Shown: positions 9,243-17,328 of the stretch, piece after piece | Layout of the letters: each line of letters begins with the position of its first letter | Numbering within the stretch: the first letter of the stretch is position 1 | DNA from: Bacteroidales bacterium UBA6401 | GTDB taxonomy: Bacteria > Bacteroidota > Bacteroidia > Bacteroidales > UBA932 | NCBI GenBank assembly: GCA_002438635.1 | Contig: DJPX01000018.1 | Location: 59,994-123,993 of the forward strand | Length of the DNA stretch: 64,000 nucleotides | Reading direction: 5' to 3' | Position numbers and translations under genes: made by a program | The notes under the pieces: model-generated | Databases searched by the model: none | The model's input: the letters and a program-made list of their open reading frames with translations, nothing else | What the model was told of the DNA's origin: nothing

Positions 9243-10598
9243 ATGGCACAAAAACCTGCTATCCCTAAGGGTACAAGAGATTTCGGCCAGAAAGAGATGG
9301 CTGAAAGAAATTATATTTTTGACACTATAAAAAGCGTATTCAAATCATTTGGGTACGCACAGTTAGAGACCCCAGCTATGGAAAATCTATCCACGCTTAT
9401 GGGTAAATACGGCGATGAAGGGGACAAGTTGCTTTTCCGCATACTAAATTCTGGTGATGCCTTTGCTGGAACAGACCCTAGCAAGCCGCTAATCGGGCAA
9501 ATATGCGAAAAAGGTTTAAGATATGACCTTACGGTTCCATTTGCTCGCTACGTTGTCCAGCACCAAAGCGAAATATCTTTTCCGTTCAAGCGTTTTCAAA
9601 TACAGCCAGTGTGGCGGGCAGATAGACCACAAAAAGGTCGATATAGAGAATTTTACCAGTGCGATGTAGATGTCATAGGCTCCAAGAGTCAACTATGCGA
9701 GTTAGAGCTCGTTCAAATCGCCGATGAAGTATTCAAAAGACTCGGAATAAGGGTCGTTATCAAGATAAATAATCGCAAGGTACTCAGTGGATTAGCTCAA
9801 TTATGCGGAAGCCCCGATAAAGTCGTTGACATCACTGTGGCTATTGACAAGTTAGATAAGATTGGCCTAGAAGCGGTGAAAGAAGAGTTGATAGAAAAGG
9901 GATTGAGCCCGATGGCAATTGAAAAGCTAGAACCCATCCTCTGTCTTAAAGGCACCAATGAAGAAAAACTCCGGACCATGCGCTCTATTATGTCAGAGTG
10001 TGAAGTAGGCACTAAAGGTATAGAAGAGCTCGAAGAGTTGATAAACTATATTAATGATGCTGGAATTAGCACAGAATGTGAGATAGATTTATCTCTTGCA
10101 CGCGGACTTAACTACTACACAGGCGCTATTTTTGAGATTAAAGCTCTTGATTATCAAATAGGAAGTATAAGTGGTGGCGGTAGGTACGATAATCTGACAG
10201 GTATATTTGGACTTCCAGATATGTCTGGAGTTGGGATAAGTTTCGGAGCAGATCGCATCTACGATGTCCTAAAAGGACTTGACAAATTCCCGACTTCTCT
10301 TAATAGTTCAACTACACTGCTATTTGCCAATATGGGTCCAACAGAATGTGCTTACATACTACCTATCAGCATAGCTCTTCGTTCCAAGGGGATAAGTGTA
10401 GAAGTATACCCTGATAGTTGCAAACTGAAAAAACAATTCGACTATGCCGATCGTAAGAGCATACCGTTTATGTCTATATGTGGTCAAAATGAAATCGAGG
10501 GCGGTGTCATTCAAATAAAAAATCTTCAAAGCGGAGAGCAACTTTCCTTTGAAAAAGATGACCTAAACGCTATGCTCGAATTCGTTATTGGCAGTTAA
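9243..10598 (+). CDS. hisS: Histidyl-tRNA synthetase
   Basis: This class II synthetase charges tRNA-His. The 451-residue product shows PKGTRDF near the N-terminus, the motif LRYDLTVPFARYV (about residues 97-109), motif 2 GRYREFYQCDVDVIG (about 137-151), the HisA motif LARGLNYYTGAIFEI (about 284-298), SGGGRYDNL, and motif 3 GISFGADRIYDVL (about 330-342), then an anticodon-binding domain. The ATG at 9243 lies just after a likely promoter. It is divergent from sppA and followed 10 nt later by a chorismate mutase gene. Confidence 0.96.
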   Translation: MAQKPAIPKGTRDFGQKEMAERNYIFDTIKSVFKSFGYAQLETPAMENLSTLMGKYGDEGDKLLFRILNSGDAFAGTDPSKPLIGQICEKGLRYDLTVPFARYVVQHQSEISFPFKRFQIQPVWRADRPQKGRYREFYQCDVDVIGSKSQLCELELVQIADEVFKRLGIRVVIKINNRKVLSGLAQLCGSPDKVVDITVAIDKLDKIGLEAVKEELIEKGLSPMAIEKLEPILCLKGTNEEKLRTMRSIMSECEVGTKGIEELEELINYINDAGISTECEIDLSLARGLNYYTGAIFEIKALDYQIGSISGGGRYDNLTGIFGLPDMSGVGISFGADRIYDVLKGLDKFPTSLNSSTTLLFANMGPTECAYILPISIALRSKGISVEVYPDSCKLKKQFDYADRKSIPFMSICGQNEIEGGVIQIKNLQSGEQLSFEKDDLNAMLEFVIGS

Positions 10599-10608
10599 AA
10601 ACCGGGAA

Positions 10609-10899
10609 ATGGAAGAATTGGCCGAAATCAGAAACCGAATCGATGAGATCGACAGACGTATCGCCCAACTTTTTGAAATGCGAATGTCGGAATGCAAGAA
10701 GGTAGGTATTGTAAAAAAAAGAATTGGCGCTCAAATACTTGACGCGCATAGAGAAGAGGAAGTGCTGGAAAGCAGGGAACGATTCATTCATGACAAAAAG
10801 ATAACTGTCTATTGGATAGAGGTGGTTAAGTGCCTTATGAAAGTATCAAAAGAGTATCAATGGAATTTAAGAGAAGACTGCCCATCCCCAAAGAAATAA
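10609..10899 (+). CDS. Chorismate mutase, AroQ class
   Basis: The 96-residue product is a stand-alone AroQ-type chorismate mutase, which converts chorismate to prephenate. The pattern IRNRIDEIDRRIAQLFEMRM with a later KKVGIVKKRIG matches helix H1 and the active-site basic residues of the family, and REEEVLESR gives the next helix. I choose the ATG at 10609 over the in-frame TTG at 10588 that would overlap hisS. Its 3' end overlaps the following DAHP synthase gene by 40 nt. In many Bacteroidota the mutase is fused to a DAHP synthase, so this looks like the split version of that pair. Confidence 0.85.
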   Translation: MEELAEIRNRIDEIDRRIAQLFEMRMSECKKVGIVKKRIGAQILDAHREEEVLESRERFIHDKKITVYWIEVVKCLMKVSKEYQWNLREDCPSPKK

Positions 10900-11876
10900 A
10901 GCAACTGTATCCACTTTCGGCGAAAGGTCAAAAGATAAGGGAGGGTTGCATCAAATCCATCAAGGATATTCTGCGTGCAGATGATAATAGAATTATATTG
11001 CTGATAGGCCCTTGCTCTGCCGATAGAGAGGATGCTGTAATGGAGTATCTGGGTAGACTGAAATGCTTAAGTGATAAAGTCAGAGATAAAATATTCATAG
11101 TTCCCAGACTCTATACCAGTAAACCACGAACTAGCGGTAACGCTTACAAAGGGATGCTTCACCGGCCAGATCCGCAATCCCAAACTGATGACATACTTAA
11201 AGGTGTACTTTCCATAAGGAAAATTCATCTTCGGGCTTTGGAAGAAATAGGAATGGGATGTGCAGACGAAATGTTATACCCTGAAAACCATAGATTTATC
11301 TCTGATCTTCTGTGTTATGTCACGATAGGAGCCCGTTCTGCCGATGATCAACAACACAAACTCACGGCAAGCGGATTAGATATACCTGTGGGAATAAAAA
11401 ATCCACTAAACGGAGATCTGCATGCTCTCTCTCAGGACATTATTACAGCACAGAACCCCCACCTTTTTATTTACAGGAATTGGGAAGTTCATAGCCACGG
11501 GAACCCTTATGCTCACGCCATCCTTCGAGGTTATGTAGACCATGATAGCGTGCACCACCAAAACTGCGATCGGCAATCCATTGAAGGACTATCTACTATT
11601 ATGCGAGACTACCCTATCCAGAACCCTGCCATCATAGTGGATTGTAATCACTCTAACTCTGGAAAAGATTATCTAAAACAGAGAGATAACGCTATCAAGG
11701 CATTGGAATTAAAGAGCAGTCATAACAACTATCTAAAAGGTCTTATGATAGAGTCTTATTTAGAAGATGGATGTCAGGATGAGCATGGGACAATTTTCGG
11801 GAAATCCATTACTGACGCGTGTCTAGGCTGGGAAAAAACTGAAAAACTCGTTTTAAAATTGGCCGATTCATTTTAG
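10860..11876 (+). CDS. 3-deoxy-7-phosphoheptulonate (DAHP) synthase, class I AroG-like
   Basis: The enzyme condenses PEP and erythrose 4-phosphate in the first step of aromatic synthesis. I use the ATG at 10860 (338 residues); an in-frame GTG at 10830 would add ten residues. Diagnostic segments are LLIGPCSAD, PRLYTSKPRTSGNAYKGML (PEP-binding KPR motif), IGARSADDQQHK, GIKNPLNGD and the C-terminal IVDCNHSNSGKDY metal/substrate segment. This is the AroFGH-like subtype, not the AroA(beta)-chorismate mutase fusion. The 40-nt overlap with the upstream mutase gene implies coupled translation and possibly a complex, which is inference. Confidence 0.88.
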   Translation: MEFKRRLPIPKEIKQLYPLSAKGQKIREGCIKSIKDILRADDNRIILLIGPCSADREDAVMEYLGRLKCLSDKVRDKIFIVPRLYTSKPRTSGNAYKGMLHRPDPQSQTDDILKGVLSIRKIHLRALEEIGMGCADEMLYPENHRFISDLLCYVTIGARSADDQQHKLTASGLDIPVGIKNPLNGDLHALSQDIITAQNPHLFIYRNWEVHSHGNPYAHAILRGYVDHDSVHHQNCDRQSIEGLSTIMRDYPIQNPAIIVDCNHSNSGKDYLKQRDNAIKALELKSSHNNYLKGLMIESYLEDGCQDEHGTIFGKSITDACLGWEKTEKLVLKLADSF

Positions 11877-11902
11877 GGAATGCCGATTTTTGCTTATCTT
11901 TG
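11871..11902 (+). promoter_or_regulatory. Promoter for the DUF1846 gene, nearly leaderless
   Basis: TTTT at 11871-11874, a 20-nt spacer and TATCTTTG at 11895-11902 fit the -33/-7 arrangement. The ATG at 11912 starts only 9 nt after the -7 box, so the transcript would begin at or within a few bases of the start codon. Confidence 0.55.
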
Positions 11903-11911
11903 AACCCCGTT

Positions 11912-13375
11912 ATGAAATACGGGTTTGACAACGACAAATATCTAAAAATTCAGTCCGAACACATTAAACAGCGTATATCGCAGTTCGGCGACAAACTTTA
12001 CCTCGAATTCGGAGGAAAACTTTTCGATGACCATCACGCAAGCAGAGTTCTGCCAGGCTTCAAACCGGACTCTAAGATGCGAATGCTTCAGCAACTATCC
12101 GATAGCACTGAGATTATTATAGTAATAAGTGCTTTGGACATAGAGAGAAACAAGGTAAGAAACGACCTTGGCATTACCTATGATATGGATGTACTAAGGC
12201 TTCACGACGAGTTCGAAAGACATGGCTTTCTGGTGAGTGCCGTGGTTATAACACACTATAATGGTCAGTCAAGCGCCGACAACTATAGAGCAAAATTGGA
12301 AAGGCGTGGCATCAAAACCTATTACCACCATACTATAGAGGGTTATCCTAATAATGTGGCACTTATCGACTCCGAAGATGGTTTCGGAAGAAATGACTAT
12401 GTTCCTACCACACGACCACTTGTTGCAGTAACAGCACCAGGACCCGGAAGTGGAAAGATGGCTGTGTGCCTATCGCAGCTTTATCAAGAGCATAAAAGGG
12501 GTATCAAAGCCGGCTATGCCAAGTTCGAATCGTTCCCAATTTGGAATTTGCCTTTAAAACACCCTCTTAACCTAGCGTATGAGGCTGCCACTGCCGACAT
12601 AAACGATATAAACATGATAGATCCTTTCCATCTTGAAGCATACGGGAAAATGGCTGTAAACTACAATAGGGATATTGAAATCTTTCCTGTACTAAACGCC
12701 ATATTCGAAAGCATTTATGGAGAGAATCCATACAAGTCCCCTACCGACATGGGCGTAAACATGATAGGGTATTGTATGTGCGATGAAGATCTATGCTGTT
12801 ATGCTGCTAAGCAGGAAATAATCAGGCGCTACTACGATGCTCTTTGCAGGATGGCCGATGGCGCTGTTAATGATGCTGAAATTAACAAGATAGCATCGCT
12901 GATGAAACAGGCCAAGATTGACACCTCATTTAGAAGGACTACCATTGCAGCTAAATTGAGAAAGGAAGCAAGTGGTGGACTGGCAGCCGCCGCAGTTGAA
13001 TTGGCAGATGGAACGATTATTACAGCCGGGAGCAGCCCTTTGATGGGGTCAAGCGCCGCACTGCTCTTAAATGCAATAAAGCACTTGGCAGGAATTGATC
13101 ATAGCGTAAAGCTCATTCCTCGCGATATGATTGAGCCTATCCAGAAAACTAAAGTCTCTTATCTTCACGGGCACAATCCGCGTCTTCACACTGACGAAGT
13201 GCTCGTGGCACTTTCCCTTCTTAGCCTTACAGATGACAAATGCAGAAGAGCACTTGCGCAGCTCCCAGAACTTAACGGATGCCAAGTTCACTCCACCGTT
13301 ATGCTTTCCGAAGTGGATAGAAAGGTATTCAAGCGTTTAGGGGTAGGTTTAACTTGCGATCCTATAAGAAAATAA
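11912..13375 (+). CDS. DUF1846 family protein
   Basis: The product has 487 residues from the ATG at 11912; an in-frame TTG at 11900 lies inside the promoter and is unlikely. It matches the DUF1846 family from the N-terminal segment GDKLYLEFGGKLFDDHHASRVL (reported here only by its ends, about residues 26-47) through IIIVISALDIERNKVRNDLG and a phosphate-binding-like loop APGPGSGKMAVCLSQLY (about residues 176-192). The family has structural genomics models but no settled function as far as I know. The loop and the ordered acidic and histidine residues suggest a nucleotide or phosphate ligand, which is inference. It has its own promoter and is flanked by the DAHP synthase and an acyltransferase gene. 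Confidence 0.85.
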   Translation: MKYGFDNDKYLKIQSEHIKQRISQFGDKLYLEFGGKLFDDHHASRVLPGFKPDSKMRMLQQLSDSTEIIIVISALDIERNKVRNDLGITYDMDVLRLHDEFERHGFLVSAVVITHYNGQSSADNYRAKLERRGIKTYYHHTIEGYPNNVALIDSEDGFGRNDYVPTTRPLVAVTAPGPGSGKMAVCLSQLYQEHKRGIKAGYAKFESFPIWNLPLKHPLNLAYEAATADINDINMIDPFHLEAYGKMAVNYNRDIEIFPVLNAIFESIYGENPYKSPTDMGVNMIGYCMCDEDLCCYAAKQEIIRRYYDALCRMADGAVNDAEINKIASLMKQAKIDTSFRRTTIAAKLRKEASGGLAAAAVELADGTIITAGSSPLMGSSAALLLNAIKHLAGIDHSVKLIPRDMIEPIQKTKVSYLHGHNPRLHTDEVLVALSLLSLTDDKCRRALAQLPELNGCQVHSTVMLSEVDRKVFKRLGVGLTCDPIRK

Positions 13376-13381
13376 AAAATC

Positions 13382-14488
13382 ATGACGAATGAAAGAGTAG
13401 TCTTCATCGACTATCTAAGGGTTATAGCCTGCTTTATGGTGATGCTGGTTCACTCCTGCGAACCATTCTATCTAGGAGGCGAAGGGACACTTATTCTCAA
13501 TCGCACCAACGGGGTAATAGTCACTTTAATAGATTCCCTGTTAAGACCTTGCGTGCCACTTTTCGTGATGGCGTCCAGTTACCTATTGTTCCCTATCAAA
13601 GGTGAATGTTGTGAGTTTTTCCGCAAACGATTCAAAAGAGTAGCTATACCTCTTATTATATGGGTATTACTTTACGCTTTGATACCACTCTATGGATCCA
13701 CGTACGAATTCTATAAAAGTGGCTCTGTCTTGAACTCTTTAAAACAGTCCATATTTAACTTTCCTGGAGCTGCAGGGCATTTGTGGTTTGTCTACATGCT
13801 TTTAGGGATTTATCTTGTTATGCACATCTTTTCCGCATGGATAGAAAAAGTAAGCAAAAAGGGAGAACAGTGCTTTATCCTTTTGTGGCTATTCACTACG
13901 ACGATTCCATTCTTAAGGCTTCTTAGCGGAGGAAATCAAGTGTGGGGCGAGGCCAATTGGAACGAGTTCGGGCTTTTCTACGGGGTCAGCGGCTTTATCG
14001 GATATGTGATATTAGCTCACTATTTTCGTAAATACCTTAGTGATCTATCGTGGAAGAAAACGATTCTTATTTCAATTCCACTAATTATTATAGGGTACAG
14101 CATATCTGCTGGGTGGTTTTGGAATACCATGCCTAAGGAGTTTCCTGTAGAAAGTACAATAGATCTGGCTGTATATATGGAGACCGGTTGGGGCTTCTGC
14201 ACTAGTGGAACCGCTCTTATTACTATAGGATTCTTTCTTACAATAAAAAAACTTAATGGCGATAACGCCTTTTATAGGCACTTTATACTTCCAATATCCG
14301 GCGCAAGTTATGGTATGTATCTAATGCACATATTTTTCCTGTGCTTTTTTACTACGGTATTTCAAAACGCTATTAATTCCACCTTACTTGTTATATTTCT
14401 AACCGCCTTATGCAGTTATGGAACATCATTTGCAGTTAGTTACCTCTTGGGGAGAGTTCCCAAATTGGGAAAATATATCGTAGGATAA
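13382..14488 (+). CDS. Acyltransferase 3 family membrane protein
   Basis: The 368-residue protein has about ten hydrophobic segments. It begins with the family signature ERVVFIDYLRVIACFMVMLVHSCEPFY, of which the key histidine of the R-x(10)-H type lies near residue 22 in MLVHSCEP. A further landmark is GHLWFVYMLLGIYL (about residues 136-149). Family members transfer acyl groups (for example O-acetyl) to surface sugars. The acceptor cannot be deduced; no glycan genes are adjacent. It starts 6 nt after the DUF1846 stop and is probably in the same transcript. Confidence 0.85.
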   Translation: MTNERVVFIDYLRVIACFMVMLVHSCEPFYLGGEGTLILNRTNGVIVTLIDSLLRPCVPLFVMASSYLLFPIKGECCEFFRKRFKRVAIPLIIWVLLYALIPLYGSTYEFYKSGSVLNSLKQSIFNFPGAAGHLWFVYMLLGIYLVMHIFSAWIEKVSKKGEQCFILLWLFTTTIPFLRLLSGGNQVWGEANWNEFGLFYGVSGFIGYVILAHYFRKYLSDLSWKKTILISIPLIIIGYSISAGWFWNTMPKEFPVESTIDLAVYMETGWGFCTSGTALITIGFFLTIKKLNGDNAFYRHFILPISGASYGMYLMHIFFLCFFTTVFQNAINSTLLVIFLTALCSYGTSFAVSYLLGRVPKLGKYIVG

Positions 14489-14505
14489 TTAATTTTAATT
14501 CAGTT

Positions 14506-15240
14506 ATGCGTAAGTTTTATTTAATTCTATCTGCACTTTGGGGGTGCTTGTTTTTGAGTAATGTTTGTTATGCTCAAGACAGAATTTATCTTTATGATTC
14601 TAATCAGGTTATAGAGGCTAAAGTCGTGGAGATTTCAGATAACGACGTACTTTACAAAATGTTCAATAATCTTAATGGGCCGGACTATAGGATTTCGACC
14701 TCTAAGGTCGCTGTCATAGAATTCGAGAATGGGACGAAGCAATTTTTCAAAACTGAAGAAACGGGGCCTTATGTCTTTTACGATAATGAGTATTTAGGTT
14801 ATTGGAATGGGCATTTCTATAGGGGTCACAGAAGACTTTCACAGAAAGAAATAAGTGACGCTATAGGGTACTCTTTATATGGTAGTAAATATAGAAAGGC
14901 TATGAATCAATATACATACGGGGTGCTTCTTACCATTTCGGGGGCCATAACTGTATCGCTAACTACGGCCTTGGCATGTATCAATAACGATTATAATAAT
15001 GACCCTGCTTTCCAAGACCCATTTTTTAAGAAACGTGACAACACTGTAGGTGTAATCATAGGATATGTAGTAGGTGCCGCATGTCTTGGATCCGGTATTC
15101 CTTTATGGATAAAGGGTAACAAAGGACTTAATGAGATAGCTGACGATTTTAATCGTAATCAGAAGTCTTCATCGCAGAAAGATATGTCTTTGATTCTCGG
15201 AAAAACTTCATCTGGATTCGGGTTAGCACTTAATTTCTAA
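14506..15240 (+). CDS. Secreted/membrane protein with the QDxIxLxxG-type N-terminal domain
   Basis: The 244-residue product has a signal peptide ending in NVCYAQ and then a compact beta domain (about residues 24-85) with LYDSNQVIEAKVVEISDNDV, LNGPDYRIS and IEFENGTKQFF. The same pattern opens the protein encoded at 16404 and is common in Bacteroidota secreted proteins. Two hydrophobic stretches follow (about residues 140-165 and 185-205), so it may be membrane-bound. It starts 17 nt after the acyltransferase gene. Tandem hairpins lie just downstream. Function is unknown. Confidence 0.65.
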   Translation: MRKFYLILSALWGCLFLSNVCYAQDRIYLYDSNQVIEAKVVEISDNDVLYKMFNNLNGPDYRISTSKVAVIEFENGTKQFFKTEETGPYVFYDNEYLGYWNGHFYRGHRRLSQKEISDAIGYSLYGSKYRKAMNQYTYGVLLTISGAITVSLTTALACINNDYNNDPAFQDPFFKKRDNTVGVIIGYVVGAACLGSGIPLWIKGNKGLNEIADDFNRNQKSSSQKDMSLILGKTSSGFGLALNF

Positions 15241-15259
15241 ATATTCCTTCATCTTTAGC

Positions 15260-15346
15260 AGTTTGTCCGAGAAAAGGGCGTTTTTTCGGACAAACTATCT
15301 TTAATTACCATTTTGTCCGAGAAAAGGGCGTTTTTTCGGACAAAAT
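15260..15346 (+). repeat. Two tandem copies of a 37-nt perfect foldback
   Basis: Copy 1 (15260-15296) and copy 2 (15310-15346) are spaced exactly 50 nt. Each folds as a 16-bp stem with one G-T wobble and a GGGCG loop; the arms share TTTGTCCGAGAAAA and TTTTTTCGGACAAA. The pair at 15261/15295 is G-C and its equivalent at 15311/15345 is T-A, a compensatory change. They follow the stop of the upstream gene and could end its transcript, but neither has a T-run outside the stem. Confidence 0.8.
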
Positions 15347-15352
15347 ACCAAG

Positions 15353-15367
15353 ACGAAATTATTTCGT
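15353..15367. promoter_or_regulatory. 15-bp palindrome, possible operator
   Basis: ACGAAAT and ATTTCGT form a perfect inverted repeat around a central T, 28 nt before a tiny Cys-containing ORF. No regulator is known for it. Confidence 0.3.
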
Positions 15368-15395
15368 TCGTAAAAATAGTAAAATCAAAACGATA

Positions 15396-15479
15396 ATGAA
15401 GAAAAGAAAGTATTTAACTACCAATCTTCACATTTCATGTGACGAAGGAGTAAGTGGCTACGCTTGCACTTGCTATTGA
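15396..15479 (+). CDS. Possible 27-residue Cys-containing peptide
   Basis: An ATG-initiated 28-codon frame encodes a basic start (MKKRKYLTTN) and a C-terminal half with three cysteines (ISCDEGVSGYACTCY). It lies in a 389-nt stretch between two larger genes, 28 nt after a palindrome. Nothing else in the stretch looks coding. It could be a leader or signalling peptide, or chance. No maturation enzyme is adjacent. Confidence 0.25.
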   Translation: MKKRKYLTTNLHISCDEGVSGYACTCY

Positions 15480-15629
15480 TAGGTTAATCCTTAGATAGTG
15501 AAGGTGTGAGTTGTGTAACTTGTATTCTCGTCAAGGCAGTCCAGAGCCCGGTTATAGAGTATGGTTATTTGGCCCACACTTTCTTTGTTATTATGGCTGT
15601 AAGGGTTCAGCAGTCTAAAATTAAAATGT

Positions 15630-16277
15630 ATGAAGAAATTATTAGTAGCATTGATATTGGCATTATCCATCACTACTATCAGCAATGCACAACCTACCTA
15701 TCACGATGAATACCAGAACATCTTGCTAAAAGTAGGATATAATTACCTTAATCACAATAAAATAATTGAAAGTTCATATAATACGTTGTCCCTCGAAGCA
15801 GAGGTATTATATAGTTTTATGGGCTCTAAAGTAAACCTTAAAGCAGGAAAAGACTACTTGTCATTCAGTCCAGTAGGTATTTTAATGTTCATGCCAGCAA
15901 TAGTACTAAGAACTTTCGGGGATCTTGATCCATCCTCAGCAGGATTATTTATGCTGTTTGCTTTTTCAGCCATGCAAATTCACATCCCTGTTACTGATTA
16001 TATAGAGATAACTGGAGGTTGGGATGCATTGAAGTTCACAAAATTAAAAAACATAAATGATGAGACTTTTTACTGCACTGGTGAACTAAACGCAGGTTTT
16101 AATTTATTTTTTAACGATAACTTCTTCATTAGTGCACTCTATGAATACAATCACTCTCATAATGGCTTTATTAAAGCATGGAATTGGCTTAATGAACCTA
16201 TTCATCAAACAATTGATTACCAGCCAACATGGCTTAACGGACATGCTTTCAGCATAAGACTTGGATATTTGTTTTAA
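15630..16277 (+). CDS. Small outer-membrane beta-barrel-like protein
   Basis: The 215-residue product has a signal peptide ending ITTISNAQ and continues with alternating strands typical of a small barrel (LEAEVLYSFMGSKVNLKAG, ELNAGFNLFFNDNFFISALYEY). It ends SIRLGYLF with the terminal Phe expected for BAM-dependent insertion. A hydrophobic middle section (about residues 85-115) is less barrel-like. I do not recognise the family. The gene is AT-rich, as are its neighbours, in a block of accessory surface proteins. Confidence 0.6.
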   Translation: MKKLLVALILALSITTISNAQPTYHDEYQNILLKVGYNYLNHNKIIESSYNTLSLEAEVLYSFMGSKVNLKAGKDYLSFSPVGILMFMPAIVLRTFGDLDPSSAGLFMLFAFSAMQIHIPVTDYIEITGGWDALKFTKLKNINDETFYCTGELNAGFNLFFNDNFFISALYEYNHSHNGFIKAWNWLNEPIHQTIDYQPTWLNGHAFSIRLGYLF

Positions 16278-16403
16278 CGATTTATTTTAGAAAAATGGAT
16301 CCAATGTAATAGTATTGCAGTATTCACTTGAATTGACGCAATAATCCGCGAAATAATTAAACACCTTTTAGAACAAATTAATTATCAATCAAACCATACA
16401 CTT

Positions 16404-17264
16404 ATGAAAAGAAAAATTAAACTCGTTTTAGTCTTCTCCATTTTATGTACTATGGCCTATTCACAGGACATTCTAACACTGAAAAACGGCGAGCAAAGTG
16501 TCGTTAAAATAGAGAGCGTATCTGACGATACTATCGTCTATAGATTATGGTCAAACCAGAATGGTCCTATACGTACAACATCTATCAAAAAAGTAAAATC
16601 TATACAATACGCGAATGGACAGAAAGAGACATTTCTCGACGAGTGGGAAAAAGACCAAGAAGAGCAAAAAATCAAGGATAGTCTTGGCCGTGTCAATTTC
16701 ATTCCCAAATTAGTAGTAGGAGTCTATGCCGGACCACAACTTTGCCAGACAGCTATTCATGCCCCAGGTGACTATAGTGACAAAACTTATGGATACAGAT
16801 TTTCCCCAACATTCGGAGTAAATGCCCTTTTGGATTTAACTTACTACACCACTTTATATGGAGGGTTAGGGTATTCCATAGAAGGTGGCCACTTTGAAGA
16901 CTATAATAATCAAGAATATAGATGCAACTATGTAACTCTTGATACTGGTATATGTATTTTTGAAAGATCATGTATAATAGCACTTAGAACAGCCTTTCTA
17001 ACAAATGGTTCAGGCTATGAAAACGATGTAAAAATATGTGGAAAAGAAAGTTACTCTCCAGTTAGGTTCGGATTATATTATTCCTTGAGAAAAGAACTAG
17101 GGAGCAAAAAGCAACATGGAATAGAACTCTACAGCTGCTTTTCATTTACCGATGTATTGTCACCAGATAACTGGAAAAGTGGAGAAACTACCAGAACCAG
17201 TAACGGAGTCTGGGGAATCAAATATACTTACCACTTCATTTCAAAGGAATTAAAGAAAAAATGA
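16404..17264 (+). CDS. Secreted protein: N-terminal beta domain plus barrel-like C-terminus
   Basis: The product has 286 residues. A signal peptide (ends AYSQ) is followed by a domain homologous by eye to that of the 14506 protein: LTLKNGEQSVVKIESVSDDT, NQNGPIRTTS and IQYANGQKETF. From about residue 95 the sequence looks like outer-membrane strands (KLVVGVYAGPQLC, LDLTYYTTLYGGLGYSIEGG) and it ends KYTYHFISKELKKK. This two-part layout is common in Bacteroidota but has no known function. It lies 126 nt after the preceding barrel gene. Confidence 0.62.
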   Translation: MKRKIKLVLVFSILCTMAYSQDILTLKNGEQSVVKIESVSDDTIVYRLWSNQNGPIRTTSIKKVKSIQYANGQKETFLDEWEKDQEEQKIKDSLGRVNFIPKLVVGVYAGPQLCQTAIHAPGDYSDKTYGYRFSPTFGVNALLDLTYYTTLYGGLGYSIEGGHFEDYNNQEYRCNYVTLDTGICIFERSCIIALRTAFLTNGSGYENDVKICGKESYSPVRFGLYYSLRKELGSKKQHGIELYSCFSFTDVLSPDNWKSGETTRTSNGVWGIKYTYHFISKELKKK

Positions 17265-17328
17265 TTACATTCGCCATCATGTTATTAACCAACTAATGCT
17301 AAACCTCATTACAAAAAAAGTTATTATT

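Noticed and set aside
15260..15346. Start of a CRISPR array
   Set aside because: Only two units, each a self-complementary hairpin, with a 13-nt gap rather than a spacer, and no cas genes.
15506..15709. Plus-strand GTG-initiated frame of 67 codons
   Set aside because: It overlaps the start and signal peptide of the barrel gene at 15630 in another frame and has no recognisable feature.
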